DNA of 40,343 nucleotides from an uncultured Bacteroidales bacterium (GTDB taxonomy: Bacteria; Bacteroidota; Bacteroidia; Bacteroidales; WCHB1-69): assembly GCA_946186495.1 (NCBI GenBank), contig CAMHNQ010000025.1, forward strand, positions 1 through 40,343, written 5' to 3'. A program made the translations under genes and the position numbers. The notes below the pieces were generated by a model. It had not been told where the DNA came from. It made no database searches and saw only the letters and a list, made by a program, of their open reading frames with translations. Below are positions 16,803-25,212 of this stretch, in pieces (position 1 is the first letter of the stretch; every line of letters starts with the position of its first letter).

Positions 16803-16828
16803 CATTATCATTAACCAAACCTAACATT

Positions 16829-17242
16829 ATGAATTTTGTTTACCATGTAGAGGGCGGGGATTTCACCAACGCGGGGTCCACGTCCAGCCAAGTGAAGCGG
16901 ATGCTCAAGAAAATCGGCGTCAGCCCCGAAATTGTGAAAAGAACCGTCGTAGCGCTGTACGAGGCGGAAGTCAACATCGTGGCTCACGCCTACCGCGGGG
17001 ACATCTCCGTGGATTTGGAAGAAGATCATGTCAAGATTGTTCTCGCCGACGAGGGGCCGGGCATCCCCGACATCGACCGTGCCATGCAGAAAGGCTACTC
17101 CACGGCTTCGCAGAAAGTCAGGGAAATGGGCTTCGGCGCCGGCATGGGCCTCCCCAACATCAAAAACAATTCCGACACCCTCAACATCACTTCCGAGGTT
17201 GGCAAAGGCACCACCATCGAATTCATTAATTATTTCCAATAA
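16829..17242 (+). CDS. Anti-sigma-like histidine-kinase-type ATPase
   Basis: This 137-residue protein is essentially one HATPase_c (GHKL) domain of the RsbW/SpoIIAB class. The N box EAEVNIVAHAY is at ~48-58, the G1 box DEGPGIPD at ~74-81, and the G2 box GFGAGMGL at ~104-111. Such proteins are serine kinases or ATP-binding switches that act on anti-sigma-factor antagonists. No sigma factor or STAS antagonist is adjacent, so the partner may be another protein of this operon. Confidence 0.85.
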   Translation: MNFVYHVEGGDFTNAGSTSSQVKRMLKKIGVSPEIVKRTVVALYEAEVNIVAHAYRGDISVDLEEDHVKIVLADEGPGIPDIDRAMQKGYSTASQKVREMGFGAGMGLPNIKNNSDTLNITSEVGKGTTIEFINYFQ

Positions 17243-17270
17243 ACTCACCCCCCTCTAACCCATTAAAATC

Positions 17271-18647
17271 ATGGCAGAAGATTTTCACCACGCATTGCAA
17301 TTTAAACTGGACCTGTGCATTGGCTGCTCGCACTGCTCTGGCGTGTGTCCTACCAGTGCCATCCACATTGAGGATGGTCATCCGGTGCTCAACCCGAACC
17401 GCTGTGTCGATTGCGGACGCTGCTACGTGGCCTGTCCCGTGAATGCCATCTATATTGAACAGGATGACTTCCAAACCGTATACGACTACAAATGCCCCGT
17501 CCTGTTGGTCCCATCCATCTTCATGACCCAATTTGAGGAGAAAATCCGAGAAAGGACCATCCTCTCCGCCCTCCTCCACATCGGCTTCAAATACATATAT
17601 GAAGTGGAAAAAAGCGTGGACTTCATTCGGGAATATATCCGCCGCGACCTCGAATCCGGTAACATCTCCTGCGAAAAACCCGTCATCTCCTCTTTCTGCC
17701 CGGCTATCGTGCGACTCATCCAGGTGAAGTTCCCTGTGTTGGTCAACAATATCTATCCCATAAAAGCCCCCTTCGACATGACCGCTGAATACATCAAGAA
17801 AAGCCTGAACGAGAAAGGGGTTAAAGAGGAAGACATTGGCATTTTCTACGTGACCCCCTGCGCGGCCAAAATCGCCGCCATCAAAAGCCCCGTAGGTGAA
17901 GAAAAGTCTCCCGTGACGGGCGTTATCAACATGAACTACCTATACAGCAAGGTCCTGAGGGTCATCAAAACGGGCGAATACAAGATGGGCGACGAGTCCG
18001 TCCGACTCCACCGCCTCTCAAAAGCCAGTATCACCTATCCACTCACCGGCGGCGAGACCAAAATGCTCCGCACTGGACGAAACCTGGCCATTGACGACAT
18101 CCACAACGTATCCGAGTTTTTGGAAAAAGTGGAGGATGAGGATATTCAAGATATTGATTTTCTGGAACTTCGCGCTTGCGACGGCAGTTGTTGCGGAGGT
18201 ATTCTCACCGCTGAAAACCGCTTCCTGATGATTGAACGCCAGCGTAAAAGAATGCAGAAATGCTCTGACGAGGTCGATAGCGAGGACAATGACCTCCATT
18301 ATTATTTCGACTACCTGGCCGACAAACGGCATGTCAGCAACGTGGAGCCCCGTTCCATGGACAAGATGGACGACAACGTGGCCACTGCCATGCAGAAGAT
18401 GAAACGCGCCTTCGAGATCAACCAGAATCTCCCGCAAGTGGATTGCCACCTCTGCGGATACCCGTCCTGCAAGGCACTCGCCGACGCCGTCGTCACCGAC
18501 CAGGCGCAAATCCAGCAGTGCATTTTCGTGCAGCGCGCCCTGGAGCACTACGACCTGATGACCCCGAAAGAGGCTCACGACATCTCAGCAAAAGTATGGG
18601 GTGCGAAAAAGACAGACCCAACACTGGCGAAAAACCTGAATCTATAG
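17271..18647 (+). CDS. FeFe-hydrogenase-like iron-sulfur protein (HsfB/sensory type)
   Basis: This is a 458-residue protein. The N-terminus has two 4Fe-4S clusters, CIGCSHCSGVCP (~16-27) and CVDCGRCYVACP (~46-57). The middle (~130-310) resembles the hydrogenase large-subunit C-terminal domain. The usual H-cluster loops are altered: SSFCPA in place of TSCCP, TPCAAK in place of PCxxK, and ACDGSCCGG in place of the CxGGCxxGG loop. The C-terminus has a further CHLCGYPSC cluster motif like that of RnfB. Altered loops suggest a redox or H2 sensor, not a hydrogen-producing enzyme. It is cotranscribed with the DRTGG and HATPase genes. Confidence 0.85.
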   Translation: MAEDFHHALQFKLDLCIGCSHCSGVCPTSAIHIEDGHPVLNPNRCVDCGRCYVACPVNAIYIEQDDFQTVYDYKCPVLLVPSIFMTQFEEKIRERTILSALLHIGFKYIYEVEKSVDFIREYIRRDLESGNISCEKPVISSFCPAIVRLIQVKFPVLVNNIYPIKAPFDMTAEYIKKSLNEKGVKEEDIGIFYVTPCAAKIAAIKSPVGEEKSPVTGVINMNYLYSKVLRVIKTGEYKMGDESVRLHRLSKASITYPLTGGETKMLRTGRNLAIDDIHNVSEFLEKVEDEDIQDIDFLELRACDGSCCGGILTAENRFLMIERQRKRMQKCSDEVDSEDNDLHYYFDYLADKRHVSNVEPRSMDKMDDNVATAMQKMKRAFEINQNLPQVDCHLCGYPSCKALADAVVTDQAQIQQCIFVQRALEHYDLMTPKEAHDISAKVWGAKKTDPTLAKNLNL

Positions 18648-18669
18648 GCAAACGTTTAAAAGAGAATCC

Positions 18670-19554
18670 ATGAACACTGCAATGGACATTTTATGGGAAG
18701 CCTTGCGGGAATCGGTGTCAATAACGCTTTTGGTGTTATTGCTTATGGCTGTTGTCGAGTCCTTAAACATCTCTTCCTCGGGACGGATTTTCGCCAAACT
18801 GCATAAGAAACCTGCTGCCGAGGTTGCTTTGGCCTGCCTGCTTGGCGCCATACCTGGATGTGCGGGCGGCTTCGTGGTGGTGTCCCTTTTCACACACAGA
18901 GCACTCTCTTTCGGCGCACTGATGGGCGGCATGATCGCCACGTTCGGCGACGAAGCCCTCTTCCTTACCGCCAAAAGCCCTAAACACGCCCTCCTGCTTA
19001 CTGGAATCCTGTTCGCCCTGGGTTTGGTCGTCGGCCTGATTCTTCAAAGAATCCCCTGCAACAAAATCATAACCTACGAAAGCCACAGATTCCCCCTTCA
19101 CGAGGAAGAGCAAGCACAGCCGCACACAGAGAGGCAGCGACAGTATTGGAGAAAACGGCTTCTGCATTTCTTGCGAGAACACGTATGGGAACATGTCATC
19201 AAAAAACACGCTCTCACCCTCTTTTTCTATGCTTTCGGGACTTTGCTGATTTTAGGTATTCTTAATAATTATATTGATTTACAAACAATTATAGAAACCA
19301 AAGCTTGGACCAAATGGCTACTGTTGCTCCTCGCCGTAGTGGTGGGTTTCCTACCAGTTTCCGGCCCGCACCTCATTTTCGTGATGCTGTTTCTCCAAGG
19401 AAGCCTGCCTTTCGGGATTCTGCTGGCTAACTCCATCTCCCAAAATGGCCATGCCGGCATTCCGCTGCTGGCCCAGTCCAAATGCAATTTTTTGATAACG
19501 AAAGCTATCACTATGGTTTTGGGGCTATTGGTTGGTGCCATCACATTGTTATGA
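18670..19554 (+). CDS. Putative manganese transporter (ArsP_2-like)
   Basis: This is a 294-residue membrane protein with about eight helices in two halves joined by a charged loop (~140-175) rich in Glu, Arg and His. The first half has LLGAIPGCAGGFVVVSLF followed by ATFGDEALFL. The second half repeats the theme with PVSGPHLIFV and SISQNGHAGIPLL. This matches the 'putative manganese transporter' family related to arsenical permeases. It starts 22 bp after the iron-sulfur gene. Cation specificity is assigned by family only, and no manganese riboswitch was recognised. Confidence 0.75.
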   Translation: MNTAMDILWEALRESVSITLLVLLLMAVVESLNISSSGRIFAKLHKKPAAEVALACLLGAIPGCAGGFVVVSLFTHRALSFGALMGGMIATFGDEALFLTAKSPKHALLLTGILFALGLVVGLILQRIPCNKIITYESHRFPLHEEEQAQPHTERQRQYWRKRLLHFLREHVWEHVIKKHALTLFFYAFGTLLILGILNNYIDLQTIIETKAWTKWLLLLLAVVVGFLPVSGPHLIFVMLFLQGSLPFGILLANSISQNGHAGIPLLAQSKCNFLITKAITMVLGLLVGAITLL

Positions 19555-19617
19555 CACCTTTTTCGCCCCTCTCCTGCAATTCACTTTCAGAAAGTTCCGT
19601 AACACCCAAAAAAATCG

Positions 19618-19626
19618 TATCTTTGC
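19618..19626 (+). promoter_or_regulatory. -7 element of prfA
   Basis: The sequence TATCTTTGC lies 24 bp before the ATG at 19651. Confidence 0.65.
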
Positions 19627-19650
19627 CGCCCCAAAACAGAAAGGCTATAT

Positions 19651-20730
19651 ATGAACGATTTATTGGATAAATTAGAGCTTATTTACCAACGCTGGCTGCA
19701 AATCGGCGAAGAAATCACCAAACCGGACGTGATGTCCGACATGAAGAATTATGTCAAGCTGAGCAAAGACTACAAAGAACTTCAGGCTGTGGTGGACGCT
19801 TACAAGAAATACAAAGACGTCATCGACAATATTGCCAACGCGAAAGACATTCTGGCCAACGAGAAAGACGAAGAGTTCCGCGAAATGGCCAAGATGGAAT
19901 TGGACAGTTACCTTAGCGACAAAGAGAATCTTGAAGAGGACATTCGGTTATTGTTGCTTCCATCGGACCCTCAAGACAGCAAGAACGCCCAAATGGAAAT
20001 CCGTGCGGGCACTGGCGGTGACGAGGCCAGCATTTTCGCCGGCGACTTGTTCCGCATGTATCAACACTACTGCGACAAGAAGGGTTGGAAAATCGAAGTG
20101 CTCTCCATGACCGAAGGCACCGTGGGTGGTTACAAGGAGATCGACTTCTCCGTGACCGGCAATGGCGTGTATGGCATCATGAAGTACGAGTCAGGCGTGC
20201 ATCGGGTGCAACGCGTGCCCCAGACCGAATCGCAGGGCCGTGTGCACACCTCCGCCGCTTCCGTGGTAGTGCTTCCTGAAGCGGACGAATTCGATGTCGA
20301 ACTCAAACAAAGCGACATCAAGAAGGAGACTTTCTGCGCCTCAGGTCCCGGCGGGCAATGTGTCAACACCACTTACTCTGCCGTACGCCTCACTCACATC
20401 CCCACCGGGATTGTCGTCTCCATTCAGGATGAAAAGTCACAAATCAAGAACCTGGAAAAGGCCATGCGCGTACTCCGTACCCGGCTTTTCGAGATGGAGT
20501 ACCAAAAATACCTTGACGAAATCGCTTCCAAACGCCGGACAATGGTCTCCACGGGCGACCGCTCCGCAAAAATCCGCACCTACAACTACCCCCAGAACCG
20601 CGTCACCGACCACCGCATCAACTATACCATGTACAACCTCGCCAATTTCATGAACGGCGACATTGAAGAGGTCCTTCAAGCCCTGCAGGTAGCCGAAAAC
20701 GCTGAACGTCTTAAAGAAGCGGTGGAATAA
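19651..20730 (+). CDS. prfA: Peptide chain release factor 1
   Basis: This is a 359-residue protein of typical RF1 length. It recognises UAG and UAA and releases the finished peptide. Seen: an N-terminal helical domain (~1-100), the GTGGDEA motif, the anticodon-mimic P-x-T motif in RVPQTESQGR, and the catalytic GGQ in ASGPGGQCVNTTYS. The GGQ context and the downstream TGIVV match Bacteroidota RF1. The gene is monocistronic-looking, with its own -7 element at 19618-19626. Confidence 0.97.
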   Translation: MNDLLDKLELIYQRWLQIGEEITKPDVMSDMKNYVKLSKDYKELQAVVDAYKKYKDVIDNIANAKDILANEKDEEFREMAKMELDSYLSDKENLEEDIRLLLLPSDPQDSKNAQMEIRAGTGGDEASIFAGDLFRMYQHYCDKKGWKIEVLSMTEGTVGGYKEIDFSVTGNGVYGIMKYESGVHRVQRVPQTESQGRVHTSAASVVVLPEADEFDVELKQSDIKKETFCASGPGGQCVNTTYSAVRLTHIPTGIVVSIQDEKSQIKNLEKAMRVLRTRLFEMEYQKYLDEIASKRRTMVSTGDRSAKIRTYNYPQNRVTDHRINYTMYNLANFMNGDIEEVLQALQVAENAERLKEAVE

Positions 20731-20792
20731 ACCATCCACCCCTTTTCAAATCTTATGCAATCGAAACGTATTTGCCACAAAAACTCATAACA

Positions 20793-21170
20793 ATGAAAAA
20801 AATCCTCTATTTAAGCATCGTAATATGCCTTTTTGCAGGCTGCCAGGCACAAAGGAAACTGGTTGCTATAGACAAGGAGACAAACGAAGTGGTTCTTCAA
20901 AAAGGGCAATACTGCGAAATTGAGTTTATCACCAACGCCTCTACCGGATTCTGGTGGCAACTCGTCAACGAGAATGAAATCAGCATCGTGAAAAGCGCGG
21001 GCGACCGCTACACCAGCAACGCCCCAAAAGGCATGGTAGGCGCTTCCAGCCACCGCTTCTGGAAGTTTGAAGCAGTCGAAAAGGGTACACAAACACTCCA
21101 TTTTGTTTATGCCCGAGGTAATGTTGAAGAGGCCGTGCGAACCCGGGACGTCACGGTGACGGTCAAGTAG
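20793..21170 (+). CDS. Chagasin-like cysteine-protease inhibitor lipoprotein (I42)
   Basis: This 125-residue protein has a lipobox (LFAGC) at residues ~12-16. The mature domain has the three loops of the chagasin/I42 family: NASTGFWW (the N-P/S-T-T-G-Y-W loop), GMVGASSHRFWKF and the final ARGN...VRTRDVTV segment. Such inhibitors block papain-type cysteine proteases. The ATG at 20793 is preferred to the TTG at 20772. The glycosyltransferase gene starts directly after its stop codon. Confidence 0.88.
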   Translation: MKKILYLSIVICLFAGCQAQRKLVAIDKETNEVVLQKGQYCEIEFITNASTGFWWQLVNENEISIVKSAGDRYTSNAPKGMVGASSHRFWKFEAVEKGTQTLHFVYARGNVEEAVRTRDVTVTVK

Positions 21171-22385
21171 ATGGTAGCCGTCCGCGTTGCCATACCTGCG
21201 ATGGACGAGCTGGAACTCATGCCCGCCACGCTGGATGCCTTGGCCAAGCAGCAAACCGCTTTTCCCTTTGAAATTTATATTTGTGTAAATCAACCCGAAA
21301 GCTACTGGTTTCACCCTGAAAAACGTTCCATTTGCGAACATAACCGGCAATTAATGGTATATCTCCAGAATTATAAATTATTAACACTGCATGTCTTGAA
21401 CCGGTCTTCGCGTGGAAAGGGCTGGACAGGAAAGAAAACCGGTGTCGGGCAGGCGCGTAAAATCTTATTCGCCAAAATATTGGAAGATTCGGCCCCTGAC
21501 GACATCATTGTCAGCCTTGATGCGGACACAATTGTGAAACCCGGTTACCTGCAATCTGTTGCGATGCAATTTATCAACGAGCGCGCCCTCAATGCGATTG
21601 CCGTTCCCTACTATCATCCACTTAACCTGGACGAGCCCTGCGACAAGTCCATGCTGCGATACGAAATATATATGCGTAACTATGCCATTAATCTATTGAA
21701 CATCAATAGTCCGTACGGTTTCACAGCTTTAGGGTCCGCCATTGCGACCCGGGCGAAGGCCTTGGCGAAAATTGGAAACATCACGCCACTCCAAAGCGGG
21801 GAAGACTTCTATTTAGTGCAAAAATTCTGCAAAATGGGAGGTTTAAGGCTTTTTAACACCGAATGTGTCTATCCTGCCGGCCGTTATTCGAACCGCGTAC
21901 CCTTCGGGACCGGCCCTGCCATGAGCTTGGGAAGGGAAGGGGTTTGGGACAGCTATCCCATCTACCCCCATAGTGTGTTCGAACCGATCAAGGCCGCCTA
22001 CGACCTGCTTCCGGAACTTTACGCCAACCGCACCAATCACACTGACAATGAATTCCTCTATTTCCTGCAACAAAACAACAAGGGGAAAGACATCTGGGCG
22101 GACATACGCAACAACGTCAAAGACTTTCCTCATTTCGTGAAAGCCTTCCACCAAAAAGCAGACGGGTTGAGGATTCTTCAATTCGCCCGTACAAAAAACC
22201 GTCAAAATCCTGTAAATGAAGATACTGCTATTACTGAAAACCTGAAACTATGGTTTCCCGGGAAACCTCTCGATTGGCTTCCCCGCACGCCTGTATTAAC
22301 CGAGCATTCCGTAGAACAACTGGACCGACTACGGAACATACTGTTTGAAAAAGAGCAATGCCTCAGAAAAACATTTATCAGCTAA
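21171..22385 (+). CDS. Family 2-type glycosyltransferase
   Basis: This is a 404-residue protein. It has a GT-A fold with the opening RVAIPAMDE strand, the metal-binding DADT motif at ~127-130 (IIVSLDADTIVKPG) and the later GEDFYLVQKF catalytic segment. There is no membrane segment. It presumably transfers a sugar to a cell-surface glycan; the acceptor is unknown. The ATG at 21171 abuts the stop of the chagasin-like gene, so the two are translationally coupled despite their different roles. Confidence 0.82.
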   Translation: MVAVRVAIPAMDELELMPATLDALAKQQTAFPFEIYICVNQPESYWFHPEKRSICEHNRQLMVYLQNYKLLTLHVLNRSSRGKGWTGKKTGVGQARKILFAKILEDSAPDDIIVSLDADTIVKPGYLQSVAMQFINERALNAIAVPYYHPLNLDEPCDKSMLRYEIYMRNYAINLLNINSPYGFTALGSAIATRAKALAKIGNITPLQSGEDFYLVQKFCKMGGLRLFNTECVYPAGRYSNRVPFGTGPAMSLGREGVWDSYPIYPHSVFEPIKAAYDLLPELYANRTNHTDNEFLYFLQQNNKGKDIWADIRNNVKDFPHFVKAFHQKADGLRILQFARTKNRQNPVNEDTAITENLKLWFPGKPLDWLPRTPVLTEHSVEQLDRLRNILFEKEQCLRKTFIS

Positions 22386-22642
22386 CCCACAAATCATTTT
22401 TACAACATAACAATAATTCTGCATCTTAATCATTCTTTTTTTCCTTTTTTAAGTATAAAGTTGCAATAATGTTTACTTTTCTGCATAAACCGAAATAAAA
22501 ATTGCATATTGATTATTATGTGTACTTTTGTGTACATAATATTCATCAAACTGCACATTTATTCACAAAAACCCACTTTTAATCACTTTTCTGTTGCAGC
22601 AATAGCAAAATTTTGTACTTTTACTTAGAAGATATTGTATAA

Positions 22643-23413
22643 ATGGGTATGCTTCATAATATTAATGTAGGGATTCCCGTAGTTATTCTATGTGAGGACG
22701 AATCAAAAGTAGATTTGTTAACCAGCTTATTATCAAAGTATTATTCGCTGGAGATTGCCTTTGTTTGCCACCACTCAGCAGAGGCAATAGAGTATTTAAA
22801 CAAACATCATCCAACAATCCTGTTTATGGATACCGATGCGGAGGATGTGCTTTTTGACATCAAAAAGCCTCCTTTCATTGTAGGATTATGTGACTCCGTG
22901 AACACCAAAAAGGTCAAACATCTTCTCAAAGTAGGTTTTTTGGAGATTTTTTATGCACCTTTTTCGGAAAAGGACCTGAACAGTATCATGGGCAAGATCT
23001 TAAACATCTATGGCACCTACAATACTGTGGACCAACGGACCATGCAACGGATTGAGGAAGAAAACCTTTCGTACAACGCAAACCAGCCGGTAACGAAGTC
23101 AACTTTCATTATGGGGACTCGAAACGAGGAGTCGATACGAATCGTGTTCGACAATGTCCTCTACCTGAAAAAAGTCGGAAACCAGGTATGCGTTTATTTC
23201 GAGGATGGTGAGAGAAAATACTTCAGAAGCAATCTGAAAATGTTTGCTTCAAAATTTCCGAAATCAATGTTCCAGAAGATCAATCGTTCAGTAGTGGTGA
23301 ATATGAACAAGGTCTCTGGAGTTATTAAGGACCGCATTCTCATTTCTGAGAATGTCAGCTTTGAGCTGTCTCGGTCCTTTAAGAAACAATTCAAGAAAGT
23401 GCTACAAATGTGA
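22643..23413 (+). CDS. LytTR-family transcription regulator with degenerate receiver
   Basis: This is a 256-residue protein. Residues ~10-125 have a CheY-like receiver layout. An acidic pair (CEDES) and an Asp in ILFMDTDAED are present, but the conserved Lys near the end is Ala (FYAPF) and the Thr/Ser switch is altered. Residues ~150-256 form a LytTR DNA-binding domain with VLYLKKVGNQVCVYF and the FQKINRSVVVNMNKV strand. The DNA upstream (22386-22642) is strongly AT-rich, with a weak -7 element at 22616-22624. No sensor kinase is adjacent. Confidence 0.85.
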   Translation: MGMLHNINVGIPVVILCEDESKVDLLTSLLSKYYSLEIAFVCHHSAEAIEYLNKHHPTILFMDTDAEDVLFDIKKPPFIVGLCDSVNTKKVKHLLKVGFLEIFYAPFSEKDLNSIMGKILNIYGTYNTVDQRTMQRIEEENLSYNANQPVTKSTFIMGTRNEESIRIVFDNVLYLKKVGNQVCVYFEDGERKYFRSNLKMFASKFPKSMFQKINRSVVVNMNKVSGVIKDRILISENVSFELSRSFKKQFKKVLQM

Positions 23414-23432
23414 TATTGTAAATTTGAACATT

Positions 23433-23897
23433 TTATATTGGCAGGGAGCAAATTATAGCTATTCTCCCGTATTTGTCAGGTAGGAAATCAACCTGGCATG
23501 GGGGAATGTTGTCTCCAGGGCTTACGCACCAACTTCCAAAGACTCCGACTACACGGGGCATTGAAGTATGTTGCATAAAGCCGGCGGCTGCATTGCATGC
23601 CCGTTTGGCACTATGGTCTTCCCCGAAGTCCATATCCAGCATCCATCCAGCGCATGCTCTCTAACCCCGGTGGCTGTGGACGGCATTCATCACCTTCTCG
23701 GTGTCCGTGAGCGTGGTGATGAAGTACCTGTCCTCCCGGGGCGTTTCCCCTGTGCGCTTGTTCAGCCGCACAGGGGATATGTTCGCGATTGCTTCCAGCC
23801 CCCTCTACCTGCTTGGGTCTGCCAGATATGTCACCGTCTGCACCGAAACTGCTGCAAACAGCAGCATTATGGTTATAAAAAGTAAACGATTTTTCAT
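23433..23897 (-). pseudogene. Signal-peptide stub joined to an ISAs1-type transposase relic
   Basis: On the minus strand a start at 23897 encodes about 20 hydrophobic signal-peptide-like residues (MKNRLLFITIMLLF...). The sequence then enters what resembles the C-terminal part of an ISAs1-family transposase. Stop codons and frame changes break it: a TAG just after DPSR, another after HSHRG, then a frame switch. Recognisable pieces are EDRYFITTLTDTEKV, NAVHSHRG and MLDMDFGEDHSAKR, which match the family's RYYIxSL, SHWGIEN and LDVxFxED stretches. The final ~45 codons are not recognised. The leader belonged to some other exported protein. Confidence 0.7.
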
Positions 23898-23958
23898 AGC
23901 GATGAAATTAGACGACAAAGACACAAAAAATACATTTCTGTCCTAACGATAATTTGTT

Positions 23959-23967
23959 TACTTTTGC
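23959..23967 (+). promoter_or_regulatory. -7 element of the cvpA gene
   Basis: The sequence TACTTTTGC is preceded by AATTTG. It gives a leader of about 70 nt that contains a heptamer repeat. Confidence 0.6.
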
Positions 23968-24001
23968 CACCAATTTTGATAACCCTTTACCTTCAAACCC
24001 T

Positions 24002-24029
24002 CAATAACCAATAACCAATAACCAATAAC
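24002..24029 (+). repeat. Four tandem 7-bp repeats in the cvpA leader
   Basis: The heptamer CAATAAC is repeated four times without interruption, ending about 10 bp before the ATG. It is a slippage-prone simple repeat. Confidence 0.85.
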
Positions 24030-24038
24030 CATTCCAAA

Positions 24039-24551
24039 ATGAACTGGATCGACATCATCGTATTGATACCCCTCTGCTGGTACGCCTTCAGGGGATTCAA
24101 AAACGGCTTCCTGATGGAGATTGTCTCCTTGGCCGCCCTGTTTTTAGGGCTGTTCATCTCCTATAAATTCTCCGACTTGATTTCGCTTTGGCTCACGGGC
24201 ACCACGTTGGCAAAGCCCATCTCATTCTCGTTGTGTTTCATCCTTACCATAGTGTTGGTCAACCTGTTGGGACGGATTCTGAAGCGGGCGCTCAAGCCCG
24301 TGCTGTCTGAGTTTCTCGACAAGGGACTGGGCATCCTTTTCGGCGCGTTGAAAGTGGTTCTGGTGTTCGGTGTGCTGTTCTACTTTATCGACACCGTTGA
24401 CAAAAAAGAAATCCTCATCAAACATGAGGTCAAGGAAGCTTCCGTCGCCTACAAACATCTCTCGCCGGTAATGTCTCATATATTGGAGTGGAAAGAGGCT
24501 CGAGAACATGAGCAGAATCCAGAGTCTCCGAACAAGGACGAGCATTGTTGA
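24039..24551 (+). CDS. CvpA family membrane protein
   Basis: This 170-residue protein has four predicted membrane helices in the first ~115 residues. It opens with NWIDIIVLIPLCWYAFRGFKNG, the signature start of CvpA/colicin V production proteins, and has the conserved G(L/I)LFGALK segment near 98. The hydrophilic tail (~130-170) is Glu-rich. CvpA proteins support envelope integrity; their exact action is not settled. It converges with gmhA. Confidence 0.88.
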   Translation: MNWIDIIVLIPLCWYAFRGFKNGFLMEIVSLAALFLGLFISYKFSDLISLWLTGTTLAKPISFSLCFILTIVLVNLLGRILKRALKPVLSEFLDKGLGILFGALKVVLVFGVLFYFIDTVDKKEILIKHEVKEASVAYKHLSPVMSHILEWKEAREHEQNPESPNKDEHC

Positions 24552-24606
24552 GGGACACTTTGTCAGGAGAATCCAAACCAAACAGACGCTTATTCGGCAG
24601 CTGATT

Positions 24607-25182
24607 TTAGCCGAATATCGCGGACTCCACAAGTTCGCAGATAATATGTCCGATCATGATGTGGCTTTCCTGGATACGCGGCGTGTCGGTGGAGGGCACG
24701 TTCAGGAGGACCTCCGCGTAATCCTTCATCCTGCCGCCGGTCTCGCCGGTCATGGCGATGATGTGCACGCCCATCTCCTTGGCCACTTCGAAGGCATTGA
24801 GGATGTTCTTGGAGTTGCCGGAGGTGGAGATGCCCACGATGACATCGCCGGCTTTGGCAGTACCGCGCAGAAGGCGCGAGAAGATAAGGTCGTAGCCGTA
24901 GTCATTGCCCACGGCGGTGAGGTAGGAGGTGTTGCAATGGAGGGCTTCGGCGTTGAGCGGCGGCCGGTCGAAGTAGAAGCGGCCGGAGAGTTCGGCGGCG
25001 AGGTGCTGGGCGTCGGCCGCACTGCCGCCGTTGCCGCAGAAGTGGACTTTTCCGCCGCCGCGCAGGGAGGCAGTGACGAGGTCCGCGGCCTGCTGGATGC
25101 GGGCCAGAAATCCAGGGTTTTCCAAAATCGCCTGCTTGGCGGCGATGGACTGGCTGATGGACTGGGGGATGCGGGGGTTCAT
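24607..25182 (-). CDS. gmhA: Sedoheptulose-7-phosphate isomerase
   Basis: This 191-residue SIS-domain enzyme makes D-glycero-D-manno-heptose-7-phosphate, the first step of the ADP-heptose path for lipopolysaccharide. Seen: the substrate loop CGNGGSAADAQHLAAEL (~49-65), the STSGNSKNIL loop (~119-128) and the SHIMIGHIICELVE helix with the metal ligands. Length is normal. It lies 30 bp after the glycosyltransferase at 25213-26205 on the same strand, fitting a surface-glycan role. An 8-bp inverted repeat spans its stop codon. Confidence 0.95.
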   Translation of the reverse strand: MNPRIPQSISQSIAAKQAILENPGFLARIQQAADLVTASLRGGGKVHFCGNGGSAADAQHLAAELSGRFYFDRPPLNAEALHCNTSYLTAVGNDYGYDLIFSRLLRGTAKAGDVIVGISTSGNSKNILNAFEVAKEMGVHIIAMTGETGGRMKDYAEVLLNVPSTDTPRIQESHIMIGHIICELVESAIFG

Positions 25183-25212
25183 GTTGGTGTTAAACGGTTA
25201 AATCAAAGGGTT

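Noticed and set aside
22500-22560. Repeated TGTGTAC motifs in the LytTR upstream region
   Set aside because: Two copies in very AT-rich DNA; they do not match a LytTR-type site convincingly and could be chance.
23473-23885. Two plus-strand frames of 63 and 105 codons
   Set aside because: They are antisense to the ISAs1 relic, whose minus-strand pieces are recognisable.
24590-24620. 8-bp inverted repeat between cvpA and gmhA as a terminator
   Set aside because: The stem is present, but no T tract follows on either strand, so a terminator is not supported.
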